From Temnothorax longispinosus (lineage: Eukaryota; Arthropoda; Insecta; Hymenoptera; Formicidae), in contig NC_092367.1 in NCBI RefSeq assembly GCF_030848805.1, positions 6,417,019 through 6,481,018 on the forward strand: a DNA stretch of 64,000 nucleotides. The letters are read 5' to 3'. Below are positions 27,401-39,800 of the stretch, one piece after another (the first letter of the stretch is position 1; each line of letters opens with the position of its first letter). The notes under the pieces were generated by a model, which worked only from the letters and a program-made list of their open reading frames with translations, did not search any database and had not been told where the DNA came from. Both the position numbers and the translations under genes were made by a program.

Positions 27401-29518
27401 ATCACCCATTCGGTCTAACAAGTTGGAATCGAGCGAGGAGAAGAGAAAAATCGTGCCAAAGTACAGCACATCTTCCTCTACTCCCTATTCTCATACTTCG
27501 TACCAAGCAAGTCGATGAAACGTATACTTTATACATGGCAGCAGTGCCGTTCTACTCGCAGACAGACATGAATAAATAAAGCCTTCCGGTATGCTACGAA
27601 ACCCCTCCGATATTGATCGCGATTATTTATAAATGCTGTTGATGAAGTATCCCTGTCACGGATGACAAATAATCGTTTGTTCCTCTCTCGATCTGACCTC
27701 TCTGACCTCCTTTCTACGAAGTTATCGTAAAGCTATTTTCTTCTCGAATCATTAATAAGTTTAAGAGACAGTTTGTTCCGAAAAAGCATTTGATGTCCAA
27801 GTTATCACCTGAACATGTAAAGCCACTATGATAAAATTTTTCAGATATTTTGTCATTATTTCGTCTATCTCTCTCACGCAGCATTTAGAGACAAAGAATA
27901 GAACTTTCATGGCAAGACTTTACGATCATAGTAAGCTAAAATTGATATAACGGAATCAATATAAAGAAATTACGATAACAATAACTAAACAATTGTGTGC
28001 ATGTATTATACAGATTAAACGTATTCTCTGGATTTCGTATTTTCCTGCGAAGTGCAGTAAGCTTGTCTCGCGAATCACCCGCCAATTTCCGCGGTGTGCT
28101 TTATCAACGCGAAACAGATACTCTATTATGTACTGCGTATGCAAAGCCATCGGGATACGACTGAGTCGCGAGGTATAGCCATCCGGACGCATAAAGTGTG
28201 TGCCGATGCAGCTGAAGCGGAAAAACAACTTCAATCGACGAAACCAAAGCATTCGGATCGACTGATTCCGCTTCCCGGCGACAAAATCCATACAGCGCAC
28301 CAGACACCGAAATATACTTGTCTCCATTTATAGATACTTTCTTTTGTTGCTACGTCGAATCGCTCATGTCGACAGATGCGATTATCATTATAATATCAAA
28401 AGCGATATTTGTGTATGTAGTAAGTATCACTGGATAAAATTAAGTGAAAAGATAAGACTTTCGAAAGACTTAGCAAGCTAGATTTTATCTCCACGAGTGC
28501 TTTGACGAGCTTAAAATAAATTATTCTTTGGCGCATTTAATCTCTGAAATAATCATCTTATTTCGGAAATCCTCAATTTTTAACATTAGCTATTTATGTG
28601 AGTGAGCTATTTGTCTGAAAACGCTGTTGCAGTGCCCTAAAGTGCACTTGAAAAAAATGAATAAAAAATAAGATCTTGCCCTTCTTGACAATCATTTGTT
28701 TACAGAAAAAAAGTGTTTTAAACATTGTTTAAAAATGAAACATTTTGTTCAAACGTGCACCATTTTTACAAAAAATGATATTTTTTAATTTCCGTATGTA
28801 CTTCCCGAGCTAATCTTATATAATAATATAATAATTTTTGGTTTTTTGTTCCAGGTCAAAAATTGGAGGAGAAATCTTTCCGGCCGCAGAACACTTCCGG
28901 CTTCCTTTGCTGAGCTCTGGCGCAGCCATTTTGTAAAAAAAAATTGAAAAAAATTGTAAACACTTTAAAGTATGTACAATAAAAGCCTTTAAACAGAGGA
29001 ATAAATTTGACCTCAGAAATCAACTATAGTTGATAAGTAATTAAATCATTTGAAGGCTGATAAAACCTATAGAACCTAATAAATTGAATTCATTGAAAGA
29101 AAGAAAGAGAAAACCAACATAAAAATCTGACTGAAATATAAATAACCAACAGGAAAAGATCAGAACTCATGTCAAATCATGAGTCTGGGAAAAGTAGAAG
29201 GAAGAAATATTACAAGCAAAACCAAACAACTCTTAAGAGCAAATGGAACTTGCTACCAAATACAAAATTAAATCATCATTTAAGGCTGATAAAGTCATGA
29301 TGGAATGTCAAACTAAATTAATGACAAATGCATATAGGAAGCTTTTATAAATTTACAAGAGAAGACTGAAGATTACTAATAAATTGCTTTTACTTTAAAC
29401 AGATTTTGTATTCCACTATATTGGCGGTAATATGCGGATTTCTTTTAAACCGGATAAGGAAACGAAACGTCATGTATTGACAATTACCAGCGACTCGTCC
29501 GAAATGGATTTAAAACTT
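24404..29518. other. non-coding intron DNA containing segments repeated at 36 kb
   Basis: No gene recognised. Three stretches (25,386-25,572; 26,891-27,045; 28,725-28,823) recur at 36,046-36,507. At 29,040-29,300 a short motif (TTAAATCAT...GGCTGATAAA) occurs twice. Confidence 0.5.
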
Positions 29519-30617
29519 ACAAGTAACACTACCCAAGTGTAAATCGCCGATTTGGATAATGTTTTAATATGTTTTAGTAGACGTAAAAATAAGACATACG
29601 TATTTTTTTTTATCTGCGGAAAACCATATTTAGGGTGTGAAACACCCCTTTGAATTTATGGGTTTAATTGTTTTGTATATAAGGATTCAGTATTTTCGGC
29701 CCGAACCAAATAAAATAGTTGCATTATCAAGAGATATGAAAAATAAAAAATTTTTGACTTGGTTCGATCATTTTTAGGGGGTAAACCACCCCCTGTATTT
29801 GAAACAAAAATTTAAAAAATGCCCAGATAATTGCAAATTTTATTCAAAAATTTTGAAAAAAATATAATATATGTTACACTCGCATTCAAAACAAAAGTGA
29901 GACTGTTTGAGGATTTAAGGGTGACCACACTTTTATCAAATTTCTTACGTAACATTTAAATTTATCCCGAAATAATGGTAAACAGTTTCATTTATCGTCA
30001 AATTAAATAATATTTACAAAATTAGTCTGATCAACCCTTCAATTCTATAAGGGAGTGAGAGAAAACCTACTTTCCCTCACCCCCTTATAGAATTGAAGGG
30101 TTGATCAGACTAATTTGTAAATATTAATTAATTTGACGATAAATGAAACTGTTTACCATTATTTCGGGATAAATTTAAATGTTACGTAAGAAATTCGATA
30201 AAAGGGTGGTCACCCTTAAATCCTCAAACAGTCTCACTTTTGTTTTGGATGCGAGTGTAACATATATTTTTTTCAAAATTTTTGAATGAAATTTGCAATT
30301 ATCTGGGCATTTTTTAAATTTTTGTTTCAAATACAGGGGGTGGTTTACCCCCTAAAAATAATCAAACCAAATAAAAAATTTTTCATTTTTCATATCTCTT
30401 GATAATGCAACTATTTTATTTGGTTCGGGCCGAAAATACTGAATCCTTATATACAAAACAATTAAATCGATACCCATAAATTCAAAGGGGTGTTTCAAAC
30501 CCTAAATATGGTTTTCCGCAGATAAAAAAAAAATACGTATGTCTTATTTTTACGTCTACTAAAACATATTAAAACATTATCCAAATCGGCGATTTACACT
30601 TGGGTAGTGTTACTTGT
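29519..30617. mobile_element. left long palindrome (foldback-like element)
   Basis: Two arms of about 545 bases are near-perfect reverse complements, with a loop of roughly 15 bases near 30,060-30,075. The left arm lacks an ATCGAT hexamer present in the other three arms (ATGGGTTTAATT against ATGGGTATCGATTTAATT). Non-coding; it resembles a non-autonomous foldback or MITE-type element. Confidence 0.85.
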
Positions 30618-33600
30618 AAGAACGGCGAAGATAACTCTTAGCGTAAACGCTGATTTTTCGTGCATCGTTCCATGCGACTCATCTTCGTTTGAAAATTCCC
30701 GTACAATCACCCCTTTAAAACCACAAACGAAACTAGCGGCCATACAAAGACGTACAAACGATTCCGAAACAGCACCCGTTTGCGGATTTAAAATATCTCT
30801 AAGAACGGCGGAGATAACTCTTACCATAAAATCTGATTTTTATTGCATATTTCCATGCGACTCATCTTATTTTGAAATTCCCGTACAATCACCCCTTTAA
30901 AACTACAAAGGAAACTAGCGGCCATACAAAGACGTACAAACGATTCCGAAACAGCACCCGTTTGCGGATTTAAAATAACTCTAAGAACGGCGGAGATAAC
31001 TCTTACCGTAAAATCTGATTTTTATTGCATATTTCCATGCGACTCATCTTATTTTGAAATTCCCGTACAATCACCCCTTTAAAACTACAAAGGAAACTAG
31101 CGGCCATACAAAGACGTACAAACGATTCCGAAACAGCACCCGTTTGCGGATTTAAAATATCTCTAAGAAACGGCGGAGATAACTCTTACCGTAAAATCTG
31201 ATTTCTATTGCATATTTCCATGCGGCTCATCTTATTTTAAAATTCCCGTACAATCACCCCTTTAAAACTACAAAGGAAACTAGCGGCCATACAAAGACGT
31301 ACAAACGATTCCGAAACAGCACCCGTTTGCGGATTTAAAATATCTCTAAGAACGGCGGAGATAACTCTTACCGTAAAATCTGATTTTTATTGCATATTTC
31401 CATGCGACTCATCTTATTTTGAAATTCCCGTACAATCACCCCTTTAAAACTACAAAGGAAACTAGCGGCCATACAAAGACGTACAAACGATTCCGAAACA
31501 GCACCCGTTTGCGGATTTAAAATATCTCTAAGAACGGCGGAGATAACTCTTACCGTAAAATCTGATTTCTATTGCATATTTCCATGCGGCTCATCTTATT
31601 TTAAAATTCCCGTACAATCACCCCTTTAAAACTACAAAGGAAACTAGCGGCCATACAAAGACGTACAAACGATTCCGAAACAGCACCCGTTTGCGGATTT
31701 AAAATATCTCTAAGAACGGCGGAGATAACTCTTACCGTAAAATCTGATTTTTATTGCATATTTCCATGCGACTCATCTTATTTTGAAATTCCCGTACAAT
31801 CACCCCTTTAAAACTACAAAGGAAACTAGCGGCCATACAAAGACGTACAAACGATTCCGAAACAGCACCCGTTTGCGGATTTAAAATATCTCTAAGAACG
31901 GCGGAGATAACTCTTACCGTAAAATCTGATTTTTATTGCATATTTCCATGCGACTCATCTTATTTTGAAATTCCCGTACAATCACCCCTTTAAAACTACA
32001 AAGGAAACTAGCGGCCATACAAAGACGTACAAACGATTCCGAAACAGCACCCGTTTGCGGATTTAAAATAACTCTAAGAACGGCGGAGATAACTCTTACC
32101 GTAAAATCTGATTTTTATTGCATATTTCCATGCGACTCATCTTATTTTGAAATTCCCGTACAATCACCCCTTTAAAACTACAAAGGAAACTAGCGGCCAT
32201 ACAAAGACGTACAAACGATTCCGAAACAGCACCCGTTTGCGGATTTAAAATATCTCTAAGAACGGCGGAGATAACTCTTACCGTAAAATCTGATTTCTAT
32301 TGCATATTTCCATGCGGCTCATCTTATTTTAAAATTCCCGTACAATCACCCCTTTAAAACTACAAAGGAAACTAGCGGCTATACAAAGACGTACAAACGA
32401 TTCCGAAACAGCACCCGTTTGCGGATTTAAAATATCTCTAAGAACGGCGGAGATAACTCTTACCGTAAAATCTGATTTTTATTGCATATTTCCATGCGAC
32501 TCATCTTATTTTGAAATTCCCGTACAATCACCCCTTTAAAACTACAAAGGAAACTAGCGGCCATACAAAGACGTACAAACGATTCCGAAACAGCACCCGT
32601 TTGCGGATTTAAAATATCTCTAAGAACGGCGGAGATAACTCTTACCGTAAAATCTGATTTCTATTGCATATTTCCATGCGGCTCATCTTATTTTAAAATT
32701 CCCGTACAATCACCCCTTTAAAACTACAAAGGAAACTAGCGGCCATACAAAGACGTACAAACGATTCCGAAACAGCACCCGTTTGCGGATTTAAAATATC
32801 TCTAAGAACGGCGGAGATAACTCTTACCGTAAAATCTGATTTTTATTGCATATTTCCATGCGACTCATCTTATTTTGAAATTCCCGTACAATCACCCCTT
32901 TAAAACTACAAAGGAAACTAGCGGCCATACAAAGACGTACAAACGATTCCGAAACAGCACCCGTTTGCGGATTTAAAATATCTCTAAGAACGGCGGAGAT
33001 AACTCTTACCGTAAAATCTGATTTTTATTGCATATTTCCATGCGACTCATCTTATTTTGAAATTCCCGTACAATCACCCCTTTAAAACTACAAAGGAAAC
33101 TAGCGGCCATACAAAGACGTACAAACGATTCCGAAACAGCACCCGTTTGCGGATTTAAAATATCTCTAAGAACGGCGGAGATAACTCTTACCGTAAAATC
33201 TGATTTTTATTGCATATTTCCATGCGACTCATCTTATTTTGAAATTCCCGTACAATCACCCCTTTAAAACTACAAAGGAAACTAGCGGCCATACAAAGAC
33301 GTACAAACGATTCCGAAACAGCACCCGTTTGCGGATTTAAAATATCTCTAAGAACGGCGGAGATAACTCTTACCGTAAAATCTGATTTCTATTGCATATT
33401 TCCATGCGGCTCATCTTATTTTAAAATTCCCGTACAATCACCCCTTTAAAACTACAAAGGAAACTAGCGGCCATACAAAGACGTACAAACGATTCCGAAA
33501 CAGCACCCGTTTGCGGATTTAAAATATCTCTAAGAACGGCGGAGATAACTCTTACCGTAAAATCTGATTTTTATTGCATATTTCCATGCGACTCATCTTA

Positions 33601-34079
33601 TTTTGAAATTCCCGTACAATCACCCCTTTAAAACTACAAAGGAAACTAGCGGCCATACAAAGACGTACAAACGATTCCGAAACAGCACCCGTTTGCGGAT
33701 TTAAAATATCTCTAAGAACGGCGGAGATAACTCTTACCGTAAAATCTGATTTTTATTGCATATTTCCATGCGACTCATCTTATTTCGAAATTCCCGTACA
33801 ATCACCCCTTTAAAACTACAAACGAAACTAGCGGCCATACAAAGACGTACAAACGATTCCGAAACAGCACCCGTTTGCGGATTTAAAATATCTCTAAGAA
33901 CGGCGGAGATAACTCTTACCGTAAAATCTGATTTTTATTGCATATTTCCATGCAACTCATCTTATTTTGAAAATTCCCGTACAATCACCCCTTTAAAACT
34001 ACAAACGAAACTAGCGGCGATACAAACACGTACAAACGATTCCGAAACAGCACCCGTTTGCGGATATAAAATATCTCTA
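30618..34079. repeat. 182-bp tandem satellite array, 19 units
   Basis: Nineteen head-to-tail units of 182 bases, each opening TAAGAACGGCGGAGATAACT. The first and last units are the most diverged and the middle is nearly uniform, as expected of an array homogenised by unequal exchange. Two unit types differ at three positions (T/C, A/G and G/A within about 40 bases). Since 182 is not a multiple of three, open frames in it break every unit or two and are not genes. Confidence 0.95.
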
Positions 34080-34733
34080 ACAAGTAACACTACCCAAGTG
34101 TAAATCGCCGATTTGGATAATGTTTTAATATGTTTTAGTAGACGTAAAAATAAGACATACGTATTTTTTTTTATCTGCGGAAAACCATATTTAGGGTGTG
34201 AAACACCCCTTTGAATTTATGGGTATCGATTTAATTGTTTTGTATATAAGGATTCAGTATTTTCGGCCCGAACCAAATAAAATAGTTGCATTATCAAGAA
34301 ATATAAAAAATGAAAAATTTTTGACTCGGTTCGATCATTTTTAGGGGGTAAACCACCCCCTGTATTTGAAACAAAAATTTAATATTTTTTTCAAAATTTT
34401 TGAATGAAATTTGCAATTATCTGGGCATTTTTTAAATTTTTGTTTCAAATACAGGGGGTGGTTTACCCCTTAAAAATGATCGAACCGAGTCAAAAATTTT
34501 TCATTTTTCATATCTCTTGATAATGCAACTATTTTATTTGGTTCGGGCCAAAATACTGAATCCTTATATACAAAACAATTAAATCGATACCCATAAATTC
34601 AAAGGGGTGTTTCACACCCTAAATATGGTTTTCCGCAGATAAAAAAAAATACGTATGTCTTATTTTTACGTCTACTAAAACATATTAAAACATTATCCAA
34701 ATCGGCGATTTACACTTGGGTAGTGTTACTTGT
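34080..34733. mobile_element. right long palindrome (shortened foldback-like element)
   Basis: Arms of about 300 bases match the outer part of the left palindrome. The loop (about 34,382-34,433) is a remnant of the same arm sequence, so this copy looks like the left one with its centre deleted on one side. Confidence 0.85.
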
Positions 34734-36045
34734 TAGTACTTTGAAAACGCGGGTCGTTAGCACTTTTTGCTCTCCTGAGGATTGCCAGTACAACTTCACT
34801 CGATCGAGAAACTTATATCCTCTCTGCATACATAACCCTGTGAGAAAAGAGTAGCTCCTGCTTTGCGTCCTCCTAATTATAAAGAGCAAAGTCTGTTATT
34901 AAGTTAAAGCATGGAAGTAATGAGCTGTTTTCCTTCCTTTACGAAGGAGAGTTCGTTACGACTGCTGATTTATTGAATTATAAAGTTTACCCAACATTTT
35001 GGAAGAAAAACATGAACATACACGAAAGATTTAATAATATTCGTGCATTTTTTTGCATATTTTCCGTTAACAAAGCATCAGAAGAAAAGAAAGATATATT
35101 AAATACATGAATACCCTTGCAGAGACGATTTGTAATAACTGGCGCATATATCACGACACAAATTTAATTAAACGCGCCGTTGGTATTCATTTCACGCGCC
35201 TAATTTATGTGTGAATAACTACGCTATTCAGTACCGAGATTTCGCGACGATCCGAGCTCGCCACGTATTTATCTCTGTTCATTACCACCACAATAATAAC
35301 TGCCATAGATATTTCGAATCTTTTAATTTTAATGTTACGCTTTTACAAACAAGAGCTTACTTTAATGAGAAAAAATAATTGTTCTGTTTTATAAATTTAT
35401 TTTTGTTTAATTTACATATTTACAACGTAAACAATTTTTTCTACAAAAGTGGCCATTGCTATTAAACATTATATACGAATTAAAAATATATGCAAAACGC
35501 GACAAATTGGGGATCTTTTTTATAATAAAAATTTTAGGAGAAGACAATTTAAGTATAATTATGGAATTTCTAATCAAATTTATAATCAAGATTAAAACGG
35601 ATATTTTTAAATATTTTTTTAAATTGTGAAATTTTCCTTAAATTTTTTAAATATTTGTGTAGCTTGTAATTATCGATTAGATATTTATCCGTATACACTA
35701 CGCGTTCGACTTCCGTCTACCGTACGTTTATATTAACCTCGTCACGAATGTCAGTGTAATAAAGACCGTTTATGATCGCATAAATTACGATCTGTTGCGT
35801 TGAATTCCACAACTTACGACATGACAATGGTGACAATACTGTCATGTGCACCTCATTCTATAGATGGCAACGGGCCGACAAAGTCGTTAAATGTTAATCT
35901 TTCGCTTTATATCCTGCCAACGTACCATAGTCGTTGTATAGTATTCACTGAGGGTGTTTTATATAAAACATCAGCGCCGACATCTAGACTGTTTTATTTT
36001 ACGACATGAGTACGTCTGGAGCACTCCTCCAATATCTTCACCTCG
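34734..36045. other. non-coding intron DNA
   Basis: AT-rich with no recognised gene or repeat. The 60-codon frame at 35,407-35,589 (minus) is low-complexity. Confidence 0.5.
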
Positions 36046-36507
36046 CGTAAAATTAAAATCTTTTTGTACTTATAAAAATGCGTACGAGTAGGATGAGGAT
36101 GCTCACGTGATTTCCCATATTTTGCAAGTATACCGAACACTCGCCGGGTAGATCTTTTCACTGGTCCCACTCATCGAGTTTGTACTGCCATAATAACTTT
36201 CCTTATTTACAAGTCCTTATTTACGACGTATAACCATTAATATGCAAAAGCGCATTCAACGAGTTCATTCATTTCATCATTCCTTCCCCTGTCGCTCGTT
36301 CTCCCTTTCCCTTTCTTCATTGGCGGTAGATATTTTATCTTTACCATTCTTGTTCGAGGATACCTTGGGAGATATTCATGTGAAATATATCCGCTGGCTT
36401 TTCTCTTTCATTTTTAAACAATGAAACGTTTTGTTCAAACGTGCACCATTTTTACAAAAAATATTTTTTTATTTCCGTATGTACTTCCCGAGCTAATCTT
36501 ATATAAA
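36046..36507. repeat. mosaic of three duplicated segments
   Basis: 36,046-36,210 is an inverted copy of 26,891-27,045. 36,221-36,409 is an inverted copy of 25,386-25,572. 36,411-36,507 is a direct copy of 28,725-28,823. The first two keep the order expected from one inverted copy of 25.4-27.0 kb that lost about 1.3 kb. It lies about 110 bases beyond timeout exon 14. Confidence 0.88.
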
Positions 36508-36615
36508 ACTAAACTATATTTCCATAAAAAATTGTCAAAATTAGGGGGCGCTAGAGTGGCGCTACCCCTTAATGTTCATCACCACGGATATAAAATTAAA
36601 AATAAAATCACTCAC

Positions 36616-36713
36616 CACCCAGATCTGCAAAAAAGATCTCGCGAAGAGCTAAGAATTCTTCCTCGGGAAGTATGTCCACTTTTCCGAAGCAGTCATTCTC
36701 GGGCCAGATTTCT
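36616..36713 (-). CDS. timeout: timeout exon 14 (last exon in window)
   Basis: Residues 620-652, REIWPENDCFGKVDILPEEE and then FLALREIFFADLG. It continues exon 13 in phase and aligns with REVWPEGDVFGSQDISPEEE of vertebrate TIMELESS. Acceptor TATGTTACAG, donor GGTG|GTGAGT. It ends in phase 1, and no later exon was recognised to the left. Confidence 0.9.
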
Positions 36714-36793
36714 CTGTAACATATATTTCTATTTTTAATATCCGTGAAGTATAATGATATTAATCTATATAAATAAAACAAGAGAGAGAAAAT

Positions 36794-36836
<43 letters not shown>

Positions 36837-39800
36837 CCTAGCAACAGCCACTTAATAGCATGAGAACGTTACGCCATATATACAATCTTATCGCCATATA
36901 TACGCCATCTCATATATACAACAACTTATTACAAACTACACAAAACTCATATTTCATAAGGCTGCAAAGTTTAATATATTATATACTAAATATTCTATTA
37001 TTTATAGTTAAATCTTTTTGTTGTGCTTTTATGGAAAAGCTACTATAGTTGTGAAAAAACACACAAAACTATAACAATTACTGCAATATTTAATGTAGTT
37101 TCATGTATTTTTTTTCGCGACTACCTTAATCTTTTTGTAGTATTTTTCCGCAAGAGTGGACCGTGCGAGATAAGAAATTAGCTATTTTGCAATATCGTAT
37201 TCATAAAAAACTTACAAAAAAAACCTAGATTTTTAAAAACTAAATTACAATTTTCAACTGCGTAAAATCAGGCAAAACTTTTTGTAAAACAATATTTCAA
37301 GTTATAATACTCTTCTTAAATTACGATATCATCGGGAGTTTCAATGAATCATATAAAATTGATTTCTAATCATATAATTAACGTATGAAATAATAAGTTC
37401 ATGCTATGTTAATAAGATCGATGTGATTAAATAAAGCAAGTTCATTATCTCAAGTTATACTAAGGAAGATTCGGTAGAGTGCAGTGCAGCGACGCGATGA
37501 GAAGTCCGAGTGGCAAACTCAATGAGTCTCGTAGAAGGTTCCTTTGAGCATGAGAGCCTTACCACGATCTACACCAACATCGGACTCCTTGCGTCAAGTG
37601 CTCACACCCAACCCTCATTCTTCGTCGACCCACCTTCCTACCTACGCTACCGTTGATACTGACACACATGCATCTCCTTTACAAAGTATCTGTGTATCTT
37701 AGGGCCACAAAGCGGAAAGTGCCACCGCTGCCGTTAGACGAAGAAATAAGGAAGAATGAAAGACTTTCGAAGATGAGAATAGCAAAAAAGTAAGCTTCAA
37801 TTTACATATTTAAATTTCGTCCAATTTATCGTTAACATTTATCACGATGTACGTTCGGGATTCAGAACCTTTTTTGCAAAAAGCAACCACAAAGTTTGCA
37901 AAATTTAATTATATATGATTTCATATATTGAAAAAAAATTAATAATTAATAAAAAACTTTATTTTATGTATAAAAGATTATTTAACTTTACTTCGTATAT
38001 GATTTTCTTAGTACTTATTTCCAATCCCTCATAATTTACAAGTTATTGGTTATTGGCCCCTCAACACACTTTTGTTTAAAAAAATTTACATTTAAGATAG
38101 ATGAAAGCTGGGCTTAGTTGGGTCTGAGACACCCTATATACTTTATGAGAATTCAGAAAAAAGAGAACAGATGGTCATGTGCGAACGTGACTAGGAAACA
38201 AAGGTAAAGTCACGTCTTTAGGAACGCCCCGAAGAAAGATGTAGCTAATGGTGGAACACTTTTAACCTTACATTACATGACGGGATGGATCTCAAACATC
38301 ACTTCATTCGTTTTAAATGGTCTAAAAATATCTGCTACAGTTGTAATCATTTATAAAAAGATAAATAGCTTTAAAGAAATATACACATGAAAAAAAAAGA
38401 ACTTTGCATTGCCATGTAAATTCAAATTTGTTTTTACATAAAATTTTATTTTAAAAATTCAAAATTGTTTTCTTGCCAGATTTTTGCGGTAAATTATCAA
38501 AATTATTACTCAATTTCAATTTAAAAAAACAAAAATACATCAAATCACGTATATATAATTAAATTTTGAAATTTTTTTAACTTGTCATATTTGTGAAGAT
38601 AATCTTTAATTCATAAACTACGAAAATCTACAGCTAAAAGAAATGACGATTTGAAAATTCTGATTTTATAAACGATTAAGCATAATATTCGCATAATATT
38701 AAAACCAAAGAAAAAGAAAAAATCGTAAAGTATAAAGAGTATAAAGGGTATAATAAAAATTATAATAATATAAGATGGACTTCTTTATCACTGCTTTTGC
38801 AATGTAATCATAGCTTTTAGCCGTAAAAATAACAATGGCGATAAAAATCTTTTCTTCTTCCTTTCATTGTCACAGCACCGCGCGATTGATAATGAAAATC
38901 GCTCCCTACTTTACTCGGTCCTAATAGCGCCGGAGTCGCATTAAAATCCGGAGAATTGGATTTGGTCACTTGACATGAAATCGCACTTAGTTGCAATTGT
39001 ACTATATAAAAGCGAAGCGTATGGACGGTTCTAACGCGGATACGTATGCACATAGAACGTATGTTTCGTTTTATGCGTATACACGCGGCACACATCCGTA
39101 CGTCCTACAATATACAACTCGAACTGAAATCAAGTCCGGTGACATGATCCATCCACGTTTACACGCGAGCAGACACGTAATCCATGCAATATACGTTAGA
39201 TGAGTTACTGTAGCGTGTAAAAAACATCAAAAACCAAGTTAAAATCTGGGACAACAATCATTATAAAGTGTCGAATATGTAGCCGCGATATTTTCATTAT
39301 AGTTCTATTATATATATTATTAAATTAAACGAAGCCTTTGTATAATAATGAAAACTTCAATCCTCGGCTAATCTACTTGAAATTAGAGAAATTATTTTCT
39401 TGTTACTGATTTGCATCATCAAAATTTAATTTATAAAAAGATGTTTATCCTTAACCTCGGTATTCTCATATCTGCCATTTGGATAAGAAATCTAGTCTTA
39501 TCGTTCCGTACGCTAGTCGCGATTCGCGCTGTATTGCGCGTTTTAGGTTCGCGGGTCAAGAGAGCCTGGTCCACTTTCGAAAGCTTTCCGAAATTCTCTC
39601 CGCTGAAGATGAATCCAATAAGCCGACGCAAGGGAGAGAAAGCAAAAGAAGGGTACTGTCCCCGAAGCGGAAGAAGTGGCTCGTACGACGCTACTGCTGG
39701 CTGCTGGCTGCCTGAATAGAAATTCAGCAGCATACAATCCCCATTATCCCTCGATTTGAAGTTCCGCGACAATGGAATCTCTCAGACGCGCCGTGCCCGT

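Larger units (their letters stand above)
29519..34733. repeat. composite: two palindromes flanking a 182-bp satellite array
   Basis: The block starts ACAAGTAACACTACCC and ends with its exact reverse complement. Its parts are a 1.1-kb palindrome, a 3.46-kb satellite array and a 0.65-kb palindrome. The same terminal sequence occurs four times: at both outer ends and at both junctions with the array. If the termini are read as CAAGTAAC...GTTACTTG, TTA flanks both outer ends and TAA both inner ends. A 3-bp TTA/TAA target duplication is typical of PIF/Harbinger-type DNA transposons, but no transposase is present and the terminal sequence is not one I can assign. Confidence 0.9.

Noticed and set aside
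30618..34079. CRISPR-like array
   Set aside because: Units are contiguous without unique spacers, in an animal gene context; this is satellite DNA.
30607..34103. Open frames of 77-115 codons inside the satellite array
   Set aside because: They are translations of a 182-bp unit that is not a multiple of three; the frame breaks each unit or two and the peptides merely repeat.
36616..36713. Idea that timeout is broken after exon 14 by the adjacent rearrangement
   Set aside because: The exon has a consensus donor, and the known nesting of 2mit in a timeout intron explains the missing exons more simply.
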